From: Jannaschia rubra
GTDB taxonomy: Bacteria > Pseudomonadota > Alphaproteobacteria > Rhodobacterales > Rhodobacteraceae
Reading direction: 5' to 3'
DNA: 64,000 bases
Assembly (NCBI RefSeq): GCF_001403735.1
Contig: NZ_CXPG01000014.1
Coordinates: 196,001-260,000, forward strand
The notes under the pieces are model-generated. The model saw nothing but the letters and a program-made list of their open reading frames with translations, did no database searches and was not told the DNA's origin. Made by a program: the position numbers and the translations under genes. Below, piece by piece: positions 27,895 through 36,102 of this stretch; within the stretch, counting starts at the first letter, position 1, and every line of letters begins with the position of its first letter.

Positions 27895-29304
27895 TCAGGC
27901 GCCGGGCGCATCCGACAGGTCGCGGCCCGTCGGCAGCCCGGACGGGGTCTTTTTGCAGATCTCGCGCAGCGCGGGTTTCAGCCCTTCCTCCAGGGTCGGA
28001 TGGTAGAACGGCATCTCCAGAAGGTCGCTCGCGGTATCGCCGCGCTGGATGGCACGGATCAGCAGATGCGCCATGTGATCGGCGCCGGGGCAGAACAGCT
28101 CGGCCCCCGTCAGGCGCCCGTCGGGTGCCGCCCCGTAAAGGCGCACGAGCCCCTGCGCGCGCGCCTCGACCTTGGCGCGGCCCTGCTCGGCATAGGAAGC
28201 GCCGCCGACGATCGTCCCGTCGGTCGGTCCCTCGCCGAGGATGGCGAGCGGCGGATCGGTGAAGGTCAGGGTGAAGGGCGGCATGCGCTCGGGCGCGTCG
28301 ACCGCGGGATACCGCGCCGCGTTGCGCCCCGCCACGGCGCCTTCGCTCGATGCCTCGTGAAGGACGGGCACATCCGCGTTCGCGTCGCCGGCGATGAAGA
28401 CGGGCGCGTCGCCGCATCGCATCGTGGTGCGGTCGAAGACGGGCACGCCGTGGTCGTCGAGCTCCAGCCCGGCCGCATCGAGGCCGAGGCCATCGACATT
28501 CGGCGGACGGCCCGTGGCGACGAGAACGCGGTCGAAAAGACGCTCTCCTCCGGATGCGCCGGACCACGACAACCGGACGCGACCGTCCGCCGGTTCGGCC
28601 GAAACGTCGACGCCCAGGTGGAGCGACAGCTCGCCTCCGACGATCTTCGCCAGCACCGCCTGCACGTCGGGATCCTGCGCGCCGCCCAGGGTCTCGGACT
28701 GGTCGAACAGCGCCGTGTCGACCCCCAGCCGTGCCATGGCCTGCGCCAGTTCCAGCCCGATCGCGCCGCCGCCGACCACCGCAAGCGATCCCGGAAGGTC
28801 CTCCAGTTCGAACACGCTCTCGTTGGTGAGGGCGAGATCGCCGAGCCCCTCGAACGGCTCCGGCACGCTCGCATGGGAGCCGGTGGCGATCACGATCGCC
28901 CGCGCGCTCACCGTGTCGCCGTTGTCGAGAGCGAGCTCCGTCCGCGCCGTGAACCGCGCGCGGGCCATGATGCAGGTGCCGTCGGGCAGGTCGTCGAAGG
29001 AATCCCGCGTCGATTTCGCGAACTTGTCGCGCTCCTGCCGGACGCGGGCCATGACGGCGCGCCCGTCGACCGCGACATCCGACACCGATATGCCGAACAC
29101 ATCCGCTCCGCGCGCATCATGCGCGGCACCCGCCGCCGCGATGAGGAGCTTGGACGGCATGCACCCTGTCGTGGCACAGAGCGTGCCACGAAACGCCTCG
29201 TCGATCAGAAGGGTGCGCGCGCCCGCCCCGCGCGCGCTGCGTTCCGCGGCGATGCCGGCGGTCCCGGCCCCGATCACCGCGACGTCGGCGTCGTGATGCG
29301 TCAC
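27895..29304 (-). CDS. Dihydrolipoyl dehydrogenase-like flavoprotein (GTG start)
   Basis: A 469-residue class I pyridine nucleotide-disulfide oxidoreductase. FAD motif: VIGAGTAGIAAE. The redox-active disulfide is C43/C48 in GTLCATTGCMPSK, one residue arrangement away from the classical GGTC-LNVGC. NAD(P)H motif: AVVGGGAIGLELA. The C-terminal HPTLEEGLK carries the His-Glu catalytic pair. No 2-oxo acid dehydrogenase genes are nearby, so it may reduce another disulfide. GTG at 29304 overlaps the stop of the aldehyde dehydrogenase gene (GTGA), implying coupling. Confidence 0.88.
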   Translation of the reverse strand: MTHHDADVAVIGAGTAGIAAERSARGAGARTLLIDEAFRGTLCATTGCMPSKLLIAAAGAAHDARGADVFGISVSDVAVDGRAVMARVRQERDKFAKSTRDSFDDLPDGTCIMARARFTARTELALDNGDTVSARAIVIATGSHASVPEPFEGLGDLALTNESVFELEDLPGSLAVVGGGAIGLELAQAMARLGVDTALFDQSETLGGAQDPDVQAVLAKIVGGELSLHLGVDVSAEPADGRVRLSWSGASGGERLFDRVLVATGRPPNVDGLGLDAAGLELDDHGVPVFDRTTMRCGDAPVFIAGDANADVPVLHEASSEGAVAGRNAARYPAVDAPERMPPFTLTFTDPPLAILGEGPTDGTIVGGASYAEQGRAKVEARAQGLVRLYGAAPDGRLTGAELFCPGADHMAHLLIRAIQRGDTASDLLEMPFYHPTLEEGLKPALREICKKTPSGLPTGRDLSDAPGA

Positions 29305-30692
29305 GACTTCGATCCGTTTTCCATGATGTAGATCGACTTGACGTTCACGAACTCCTTCATGCCGAAGCCACCATGCTCCCGCCCGTAGCCCGAGTTCTTC
29401 ACACCGCCGAACGGCATGTTCGGGATGGCGATGTTGAACCCGTTGAGCGAGATCATGCCCGTATCGAACTGCTCCGCCGCCAGCTTGCGGGCATGGTCCT
29501 CGTCGCGGCAGAAGATCCCGCCGCCGAGGCCGTAGCGGCTGTCGTTGGCGATGCGCATGGCGTCCGCGTCGTCCTCGGCCCGGATGATCGAGGCGACGGG
29601 GCCGAAGAGCTCGTCGTCATAGGCGGGCTGGCCGGGCTTCACATCGACCAGCACGGTCGCGGGATAGTAGGCGCCCTTGCGGTCGGGCACCTCGCCCCCG
29701 ACCACGGCCCGCGCGCCCTTCTCGACGCTTTCGTCCACCTGCGCCGCCAGCTTGTCGCGCAGATCGTCGCGCGCCATCGGGCCGAGGCCGGTTGCATCGT
29801 CCGTCGGATCGCCCATCCCGATGGCCTTCATCTTCTCGGCATAGCGCTCGACGAAGGCGTCGTGGTTCTTCGCCGTGACGATAAAGCGCTTGCCGTTCAC
29901 GCAGGTCTGGCCGTTGTTGTAGATCCGCGCAGCCACGCAGGCATCGACGGCGACGTCGAGGTCCGCGTCGTCGAGGACGATGTAGGCGTCGTTTGACCCC
30001 AGTTCGAGCACGGTCTTCTTCAGCTGCTCCGCCGCCTTCTGACCCACGGTCCGGCCGGCGGTATCGCTGCCCGTCAGGGTCACGCCGCGCACCAGATCGT
30101 TCTCGATGATCAGATCGGACTGGTCGTGGTCGATGATGAGGACGGTGAACAGGTTCGCTGGCAGGCCCGCGCGCTCCATCAGATCGCGCAGGAACAGGCC
30201 CGACCCGGTGCAGTTCTCGGCATGCTTGAGAAGGATCCCGTTGCCGGCCATCAGGTTGGCGATGGCATAGCGCACGACCTGGTAGCAGGGGAAATTCCAT
30301 GGCTGGATGCCGTAGATGACGCCCAGGGGCGCGTAATGGACGACGCCTTTGCCGCCGGGGATCTCGCGCTCCTCCTCGGCCAGCGCCTTGGGTCCGTTAT
30401 CGGCGGTGAACTCGCAGATCTGGGTGCAGAGGTCGATCTCGTCGCGGCTGTCGCCGATCAGCTTGCCGACCTCGCGGGTCATGAGCTGGGCGAACTCCTC
30501 CTTGCTGTTCGCCAGTTCCTTGCCGATGGCGCGGATGATCCCGGCCCGCTCTTCGGCCGGGCGCTGCCGCCAGTCGAGAAACGCCTCGTGACACGCCTGC
30601 ACGGCGTCTCGCGCCTCGTCGTTTGTCATGAGGGTGTAAGTCTCCAGAGTTTCCTCCGTCGCCGGGTTGATCGTGGTGATCTGGCTGGTCAT
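29301..30692 (-). CDS. NAD(P)-dependent aldehyde dehydrogenase (succinate-semialdehyde dehydrogenase-like)
   Basis: A 463-residue ALDH with the catalytic C264 in NNGQTCVNGKRF and general base E230 in LELGSND. INPATEETLETYT at the start and the PFGGVKNSGYGREHG end are typical of the Sad/YneI group that oxidises succinate semialdehyde and other small aldehydes. ATG 30692 was chosen for its GGAGAT ribosome site and family alignment. It is the first gene of a minus-strand operon (ALDH, flavoprotein, GST, ene-reductase), opposite a MarR regulator. Confidence 0.9.
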   Translation of the reverse strand: MTSQITTINPATEETLETYTLMTNDEARDAVQACHEAFLDWRQRPAEERAGIIRAIGKELANSKEEFAQLMTREVGKLIGDSRDEIDLCTQICEFTADNGPKALAEEEREIPGGKGVVHYAPLGVIYGIQPWNFPCYQVVRYAIANLMAGNGILLKHAENCTGSGLFLRDLMERAGLPANLFTVLIIDHDQSDLIIENDLVRGVTLTGSDTAGRTVGQKAAEQLKKTVLELGSNDAYIVLDDADLDVAVDACVAARIYNNGQTCVNGKRFIVTAKNHDAFVERYAEKMKAIGMGDPTDDATGLGPMARDDLRDKLAAQVDESVEKGARAVVGGEVPDRKGAYYPATVLVDVKPGQPAYDDELFGPVASIIRAEDDADAMRIANDSRYGLGGGIFCRDEDHARKLAAEQFDTGMISLNGFNIAIPNMPFGGVKNSGYGREHGGFGMKEFVNVKSIYIMENGSKS

Positions 30693-30760
30693 GGATATCT
30701 CCGCACTGTCCGAAAGGATGTTCAGCGGGGACAACGCGGTCTTCGGGATCGGTGTTCCTT

Positions 30761-30781
30761 GCGAACAATCATCTTGTGCGC
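30761..30781. promoter_or_regulatory. Palindromic operator between the MarR and ALDH genes
   Basis: GCGAACAA-N5-TTGTGCGC: an inverted repeat matching at 7 of 8 positions, centred in the 211-nt gap between divergent genes. It is 68 nt before the ALDH start and 122 nt before the MarR start. Size and symmetry suit a MarR/OhrR dimer; the assignment to this regulator is by position. Confidence 0.6.
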
Positions 30782-30903
30782 GATGCTTATCGAAGACATG
30801 ATGCCGGACGCTCGTTCCGGGCGGCGCAAGTGCATGCCGATCCGCGCCGGAGCATCATCCCGGCTTCGGCCGGCAGGGCGCGGACAACCGAAGGGGCCGT
30901 CAA

Positions 30904-31419
30904 GTGACGACGAAGGAACATGCGGCGACCGATCTCGCGCTGGACCGGCAGCTCTGCTTTCCGCTTTACGCGGCATCCAACCTTCTGACCCGCCTCTACC
31001 GACAGGTTCTGGCGCCGCTCGATCTGACCTACCCGCAGTATCTCGTCATGCTGGTGCTTTGGGAAAGCTCCCCGCAGAGCATGGGCGGTCTCGGCGCGAA
31101 GCTGCACCTGGACAGCGGGACGCTCACCCCCCTCGTCAAGCGACTGGCGATCGCAGGTCTCGTCGAACGCACCCGAGATCCGGCCGACGAACGCCGGGTG
31201 CTGGTATCGCTGACCGACCGGGGAGATACACTCCGGACGATGGCCGCCGACGTGCCGCATCAGATGGTCGAAAGCCTGGCGATGGACCGGGGCGAACTCG
31301 AAGACCTGCGGGACATGTTGCAGCAGTTCGTTCAGGTCATGACGGCATCGGTCGCCGTAAAATCACCGGACGGTCGAACGCCCGACGGCTGTCGGCGGTC
31401 CGCCCGACCGGCATCCTGA
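30904..31419 (+). CDS. MarR/OhrR-family regulator with N-terminal sensing cysteine
   Basis: A 171-residue winged-helix protein. LDRQLCFPLYAASNLLTRLYR places C18 exactly where OhrR proteins carry the peroxidatic cysteine that senses organic hydroperoxides. LTYPQYLVMLVLWE, the recognition helix LDSGTLTPLVKRLAIAGLV and the wing RTRDPADERRVLVSLT complete the family signature. A second cysteine near the C-terminus (about residue 163) could allow a two-Cys mechanism. GTG start at 30904. It diverges from the ALDH operon, and no ohr gene is adjacent, unlike classical OhrR. Confidence 0.88.
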   Translation: MTTKEHAATDLALDRQLCFPLYAASNLLTRLYRQVLAPLDLTYPQYLVMLVLWESSPQSMGGLGAKLHLDSGTLTPLVKRLAIAGLVERTRDPADERRVLVSLTDRGDTLRTMAADVPHQMVESLAMDRGELEDLRDMLQQFVQVMTASVAVKSPDGRTPDGCRRSARPAS

Positions 31420-31519
31420 TCCTCCGCGGCCCGGCCCGCGTGGCCGGTTCGCTTGGCGATGGATTTCGCGGGCGACGCCCGCTAGGGGTGGATCCGACCT
31501 GTCAACGGAGCCGCACGCC

Positions 31520-32287
31520 ATGTCCACAAGCCTGTTCGACCTGACCGGAAAGCGCGCCCTCGTCACCGGATCGTCGCAGGGCATCGGCCTCGCCCTCGCG
31601 CGCGGGATGGCCGAGGCGGGGGCCTCGCTGGTGCTGAACGGCCGCGGCGCGGACCGGCTGGAGGCGGCCGCGGCCACCCTGCGCGAGGCAGGCGCAAAGG
31701 TCGCCACCCTGCCCTTCGACGTCACCGACCACGAGGCCGCGCGCGCCGCCATTGACGGGTTCGAACGCGACACCGGCCCCATCGACATCCTGGTGAACAA
31801 CGCGGGCATGCAGCACCGCACCCCGCTGGAGGACTTCCCCGCCGACGCCTTCGAGAAGCTGCTTCAGACCAACATCGCCTCGGTCTTCCACGTGGGTCAG
31901 GCGGTCGCGCGGCACATGATCGCGCGGGGGGCGGGCAAGATCGTCAACATCTGCTCGGTCCAGACGGCGCTGGCCCGCCCCGGCATCGCGCCCTACACCG
32001 CGACCAAGGGAGCGGTGGCGAACCTGACCAAGGGCATGGCGACCGATTGGGCGCGCCACGGGTTGCAGTGCAACGGGCTGGCGCCGGGTTACTTCGACAC
32101 GCCGCTCAACAAGGCGCTGGTCGAGGATCCGAAGTTCAGCGACTGGCTCGCCAACCGCACTCCCGCCGGCCGCTGGGGCCGCGTCGAGGAACTGGTGGGT
32201 GCCTGCATCTTCCTGTCGTCGGAGGCGTCGAGCTTCGTCAACGGCACGGTCGTCTATGTCGACGGGGGCATCACCGCTTCGCTCTGA
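31520..32287 (+). CDS. SDR family oxidoreductase (gluconate 5-dehydrogenase-like)
   Basis: A 255-residue short-chain dehydrogenase: NAD(P) motif TGSSQGIG (17-24), NNAG, catalytic Ser in NICSVQT, YTATK, and a C-terminal FVNGTVVYVDGGITASL. The overall sequence resembles gluconate 5-dehydrogenase (IdnO/Gno), which interconverts gluconate and 5-ketogluconate. Substrate assignment within SDRs is uncertain. It is 64 nt upstream of the molybdenum oxidoreductase genes and probably co-transcribed with them, suggesting a polyol or aldehyde pathway. Confidence 0.85.
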   Translation: MSTSLFDLTGKRALVTGSSQGIGLALARGMAEAGASLVLNGRGADRLEAAAATLREAGAKVATLPFDVTDHEAARAAIDGFERDTGPIDILVNNAGMQHRTPLEDFPADAFEKLLQTNIASVFHVGQAVARHMIARGAGKIVNICSVQTALARPGIAPYTATKGAVANLTKGMATDWARHGLQCNGLAPGYFDTPLNKALVEDPKFSDWLANRTPAGRWGRVEELVGACIFLSSEASSFVNGTVVYVDGGITASL

Positions 32288-32351
32288 CGGTCGGAACCCC
32301 GCCCCGCCCGCGCGTGTTCGCCCCGGACACCTCTGCGAAAAAGGGCCTGCG

Positions 32352-32879
32352 ATGCGAACGACGCTGACGATCAACGGCGCGACCCATGACGTCGACGCCG
32401 ATCCGCGCACGACGCTTCTGGACGCGCTGCGCAACCACCTCGGACTGACCGGCACGAAGAAGGGCTGCGACCACGGTCAATGCGGTGCCTGCACCGTCAT
32501 CGCGGACGGCCGGCGCATCAACAGTTGCCTGACGCTGGCCTGCATGATGGACGGGGTCGAGATCACGACCATCGAGGGCCTGGGCGAACCCGGCGATCTG
32601 TTGCCGTTGCAGGACGCCTTCGTGCGCCACGACGGATACCAGTGCGGCTATTGCACGCCGGGGCAGATCTGTTCCGCCACCGCCATGCTGGACGAGGTGG
32701 CGCAGGGCTGGCCCAGCGTCGTCACCGACGACCTGACCGGCGACGCGTCGCTGACCGACGCGGAAATCGCGGAGCGGATGTCGGGCAATCTCTGCCGCTG
32801 CGCCGCCTATCCGAACATCGTCGACGCTATCAAGGATGCCGCGGACCGGACCGCGGACCAAAGGGAGGCCGCGGAATGA
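32352..32879 (+). CDS. 2Fe-2S subunit of PaoABC-like aldehyde oxidoreductase
   Basis: A 175-residue small subunit of the xanthine oxidase family. It has a plant-type ferredoxin cluster ([12 protein letters not shown] plus NSCLTLAC) and a second four-helix cluster ([10 protein letters not shown] and NLCRCAAY). It carries electrons from the Mo site to FAD. E. coli PaoA has a Tat signal. This protein begins directly at [11 protein letters not shown], so the enzyme should stay in the cytoplasm. Its stop overlaps the start of the FAD subunit (ATGA). Confidence 0.92.
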   Translation: MRTTLTINGATHDVDADPRTTLLDALRNHLGLTGTKKGCDHGQCGACTVIADGRRINSCLTLACMMDGVEITTIEGLGEPGDLLPLQDAFVRHDGYQCGYCTPGQICSATAMLDEVAQGWPSVVTDDLTGDASLTDAEIAERMSGNLCRCAAYPNIVDAIKDAADRTADQREAAE

Positions 32880-33838
32880 CCCCCTTCGACTACGATCGCG
32901 CGACCGAGGTGACGCAGGCGATCGACGCCGGGCGTATCATCGCGGGCGGCACGAACCTTCTCGACCTGATGAAGCTGGGGGTCGAGACGCCGGACCGGCT
33001 GACCGACATCAACCGCCTGGACCTGAAGACCATCGAGGAACACCAGGGCGGGCTGCGGATCGGTGCGCTGGTCAGCAATTCCGACCTGGCCGCCGATGCC
33101 CGCGTGCGCCGCGACTGGCCCGTGCTGTCGCGCGCGCTACTCTCGGGGGCGAGCGGGCAACTCCGCAACATGGCGACGACCGGGGGGAACCTGCTGCAAC
33201 GGACGCGGTGCTATTATTTCCAGGACGTCTCCTCGCCCTGCAACAAGCGCGATCCGGGATCGGGCTGCGCGGCGATGGGGGGTGCCACGCGGCTCCACGC
33301 CATCCTCGGCGGGTCCGAGCACTGCATCGCCACGCACCCGAGCGACATGGCCGTGGCCATGCAGGCGCTGGATGCCTCGGTCGAGATCGAGGGGCGCGAC
33401 GGCGCCCGCACCGTGCCCCTGTCGCGCTTCTACCTGTTGCCCGGAGACCGGCCCGACATCGAGACGGAGCTCGAACCGGGCGAACTCATCACTGCCGTCA
33501 CCCTGCCCCCGCCGCCGCCGGGGCGGCAGACCTATCGCAAGGTGCGCGACCGGGCGTCCTATGCCTTCGCGCTGGTCTCCGTCGCCGGGATCGTCGCCAT
33601 GGAGGACGGCCGCATCGCCCAGGCCGCGCTGGCCTTCGGCGGCGTGGCCCCCCGCCCCTGGCGCGACCCGGAGGTGGAAACCGCCCTGGCCGGGCGAGAG
33701 CCCACGGCCGAGACCTTCGACGCCGCCGCCGACATCCTGTTGCGCGACGCGGAAGGCCATGGCGGCAACGACTTCAAGATCCCGCTGCTGCGCCGCACCC
33801 TGCGCGCGGTGCTGACCGACCTGACGACGGAGGGCTGA
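32876..33838 (+). CDS. FAD subunit of PaoABC-like aldehyde oxidoreductase
   Basis: A 320-residue CO dehydrogenase/xanthine oxidase FAD-binding subunit. FAD contacts: [13 protein letters not shown] and [14 protein letters not shown]. The insertion [21 protein letters not shown] resembles the segment that binds the extra 4Fe-4S cluster in E. coli PaoB, so this enzyme probably also has it. Coupled to the 2Fe-2S subunit upstream and 3 nt before the molybdenum subunit. Confidence 0.92.
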   Translation: MTPFDYDRATEVTQAIDAGRIIAGGTNLLDLMKLGVETPDRLTDINRLDLKTIEEHQGGLRIGALVSNSDLAADARVRRDWPVLSRALLSGASGQLRNMATTGGNLLQRTRCYYFQDVSSPCNKRDPGSGCAAMGGATRLHAILGGSEHCIATHPSDMAVAMQALDASVEIEGRDGARTVPLSRFYLLPGDRPDIETELEPGELITAVTLPPPPPGRQTYRKVRDRASYAFALVSVAGIVAMEDGRIAQAALAFGGVAPRPWRDPEVETALAGREPTAETFDAAADILLRDAEGHGGNDFKIPLLRRTLRAVLTDLTTEG

Positions 33839-33841
33839 GCC

Positions 33842-36031
33842 ATGACGATCCACACCCGGATGGACGACGCCGACCGCCGCAACCGCCTCGACGATATGGC
33901 GCAGGGGGTGCTGTCCACCGCGATGGACCGGCCCGACGGCCCGCTCAAGGTCTCCGGCCGCGCGCCCTATGCCCATGAGGTTCAGCCCGAGGGGATGCTC
34001 CACGGCGTCTTCGTACGCGCGCCCCGCATCGGTCGGGTCGTATCGCTGGACGATGCCGCCGCCCGCGCGATGGATGGCGTCGAGACCGTCGTGACCGACG
34101 ACCGCCTGCTGCGGAACCCCGCGCAGGGCACCGCGAACGAGGCGCCGGTGCAGGGCCCGCGGGAGGTGTTCTACGTGGGCCAGCCCATCGCGCTGGTCGT
34201 GGCGCGCACCTTCGAGACGGCGCGCGCCGCCGCCCTGTCGGTCGGGGTCGAGATCGCGGACGCCGAGCGTGCGCCGGTCGCGCCGCAGGACTACGACTCG
34301 CCCGACAAGAAGCAGTCGAGCCAGGGCGATCTGGACGCCGCCATGCGCGACGCCGCCGTCACCGTCGACCGGATGTATACCACTCCCGCCCACAGCTCCG
34401 CCCCGATGGAGCCCCATGCGGCCATCGCCGAGTGGGACGGCGATCGCCTGACGCTGCGCGGGTCGCTGCAGATGCTCAAGTTCAACCGCAACGAGCTGGC
34501 GGATTCGCTCGGGATCGACCCGAAAAACCTCCGCATCCTGTCGCCCTATGTCGGCGGGGGCTTCGGGTCGAAGCTGGGCGTGGCACCCGAAGCCGTGGCC
34601 GCCGCGATCGCCGCGCAGGAGACGGGGCGCCCCGTCGGCGTGGCGCTCAGCCGCCAGCAGGTGTTCGAGGCGACGATGCGCCGCTCCGAAACCCGCCAGC
34701 GCGTGCGCCTCGCCGCCGATGCCGAAGGTCGCCTGACCGGCATCGGCCACGACGCCTGGGTGTCGAACCTGCCCGACGAGTCGTATTCGGAGCCGGTGAC
34801 GCAGGCCACACCGTTCACCTATCGGGGCGAGAACCGTGTCATCGGCCACCACGTCGCCCGCGTCAGCCGGACCTGCGCCGGATCTGTGCGCGCGCCGGGC
34901 GAGGCGGTGGGCATCACCGTGTTCGAGATCGCCATGGACGAACTGGCCCATGCGGCGGGCATCGACCCGGTGGAACTGCGCCGCCGCAATATCCCCGACC
35001 GCGACCCGACCAAGGACATCCCCTTCTCGTCGAACATGCTGGCGCAGGCGCTGGACGCGGGCGCGGCGGCCTTCGGCTGGGACGACAGCCGCCCTGCCCC
35101 CGGCAGCCGGCGCGAGGGCGAGTGGATGATCGGTCAGGGCATGGCGAGCGCCGTGCGCGTCAACAACCTGGCCGAAGCCAAGGCCCGCGTCACGCTGAAC
35201 CCGGACGGGACCGCCCTGGTCGAGACGGACATGACCGACATCGGCACCGGCAGCTATGCCATCCTGACGCAGATCGCGGCCGAGATGCTGGGTCTGCCGC
35301 CCGAACGGGTCGAGGTGCGGCTGGGCGATACCGACCTGCCGCCGGGCTCGGGGTCGGGCGGATCGGTCGGGGCCTCCTCCTCCGGCTCCGCCGTCTTTCT
35401 GGCCTGCCAGGGCGTGCGCGAGCGCCTGGCCGAAGCCATGGGCGTGGCCGAGACGGACCTGACGCTGAAGGACGGACAGGCCATCGCCGACAACCGTTCG
35501 ACGCCCCTCGGCGACGTGATCGACGGGCCTGTCGAGGCGTTGGGCCACATCGAACCCGGCAAGACCTCCAAGGCCGTGCGGCAGGCGACCTGGGGCGCCT
35601 ATTTCGCCGAGGTCGCGGTCAATTCCGTGACCGGCGAGACGCGTGTGCGGCGGATGCACGGCACCTTTGCCGCCGGGCGCATCCTGAACGCCAAGACGGC
35701 GCGGTCGCAGTGCCTGGGCGGCATGACGTTCGGCATCGGCATGGCGCTGACCGAGGAGTTGATGCACGACGCGCGCGACGGCCATGTCGTCAACCGGGAC
35801 CTGGCCGAATACCACATCCCGGTGAACGCCGACGTGCCGCAGATCACCGTCGAGCTTCTGATGGAGGAGCGCGACCCCTGGACCAACCCGATGCAGGCCA
35901 AGGGCATCGGGGAGCTGGGCATCTGCGGCGCGGCGGCGGCCATCGTCAACGCCATCCACCAGGCGACCGGGGTGCGGGTGCGCGACCTGCCCGCGACGCT
36001 CGACAAGGTGATGGCGGGGCTGGAGGACTGA
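33842..36031 (+). CDS. Molybdenum cofactor subunit of PaoABC-like aldehyde oxidoreductase
   Basis: A 729-residue catalytic subunit that binds molybdopterin cytosine dinucleotide and oxidises aldehydes to acids. Conserved sites: YVGGGFGSKLG, the SVRAPGEA loop, GSGSGGSVGASSSGSA and the catalytic E691 in AKGIGELG, next to the E692 of E. coli PaoC. The length equals PaoC. A dedicated XdhC/PaoD maturation factor is not encoded in this window, so insertion of the sulfurated cofactor must be served from elsewhere. Confidence 0.93.
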   Translation: MTIHTRMDDADRRNRLDDMAQGVLSTAMDRPDGPLKVSGRAPYAHEVQPEGMLHGVFVRAPRIGRVVSLDDAAARAMDGVETVVTDDRLLRNPAQGTANEAPVQGPREVFYVGQPIALVVARTFETARAAALSVGVEIADAERAPVAPQDYDSPDKKQSSQGDLDAAMRDAAVTVDRMYTTPAHSSAPMEPHAAIAEWDGDRLTLRGSLQMLKFNRNELADSLGIDPKNLRILSPYVGGGFGSKLGVAPEAVAAAIAAQETGRPVGVALSRQQVFEATMRRSETRQRVRLAADAEGRLTGIGHDAWVSNLPDESYSEPVTQATPFTYRGENRVIGHHVARVSRTCAGSVRAPGEAVGITVFEIAMDELAHAAGIDPVELRRRNIPDRDPTKDIPFSSNMLAQALDAGAAAFGWDDSRPAPGSRREGEWMIGQGMASAVRVNNLAEAKARVTLNPDGTALVETDMTDIGTGSYAILTQIAAEMLGLPPERVEVRLGDTDLPPGSGSGGSVGASSSGSAVFLACQGVRERLAEAMGVAETDLTLKDGQAIADNRSTPLGDVIDGPVEALGHIEPGKTSKAVRQATWGAYFAEVAVNSVTGETRVRRMHGTFAAGRILNAKTARSQCLGGMTFGIGMALTEELMHDARDGHVVNRDLAEYHIPVNADVPQITVELLMEERDPWTNPMQAKGIGELGICGAAAAIVNAIHQATGVRVRDLPATLDKVMAGLED

Positions 36032-36040
36032 TCCGGGCCG

Positions 36041-36060
36041 ATGTTTCGCATGCGAAACAT
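36041..36060. repeat. Perfect 20-bp palindrome
   Basis: ATGTTTCGCATGCGAAACAT is fully self-complementary, with no spacer. It lies 9 nt after the Mo-subunit stop and 26 nt before the convergent regulator's stop, a place where an operator would not normally be expected. It could be a protein-binding site or the first part of a double terminator. Confidence 0.8.
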
Positions 36061-36075
36061 AGCCTGATATGCAAT

Positions 36076-36102
36076 TCCGGCGGGGGTTATTTCCCCGCCG
36101 GA
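36076..36102. terminator. Hairpin between convergent genes, probable bidirectional terminator
   Basis: A 10-bp stem TCCGGCGGGG / CCCCGCCGGA with a 7-nt loop (GTTATTT). It overlaps the stop codon of the GlxA-type regulator. No long T-run follows on either strand, so the terminator call is moderate. Confidence 0.55.

Noticed and set aside
32199-32351. Upstream extension of the 2Fe-2S subunit as a possible Tat signal peptide
   Set aside because: The Arg-rich stretch lacks a hydrophobic core and an RR-x-F-L-type motif, and lies inside the SDR gene's 3' end; the ATG at 32352 fits the domain start.
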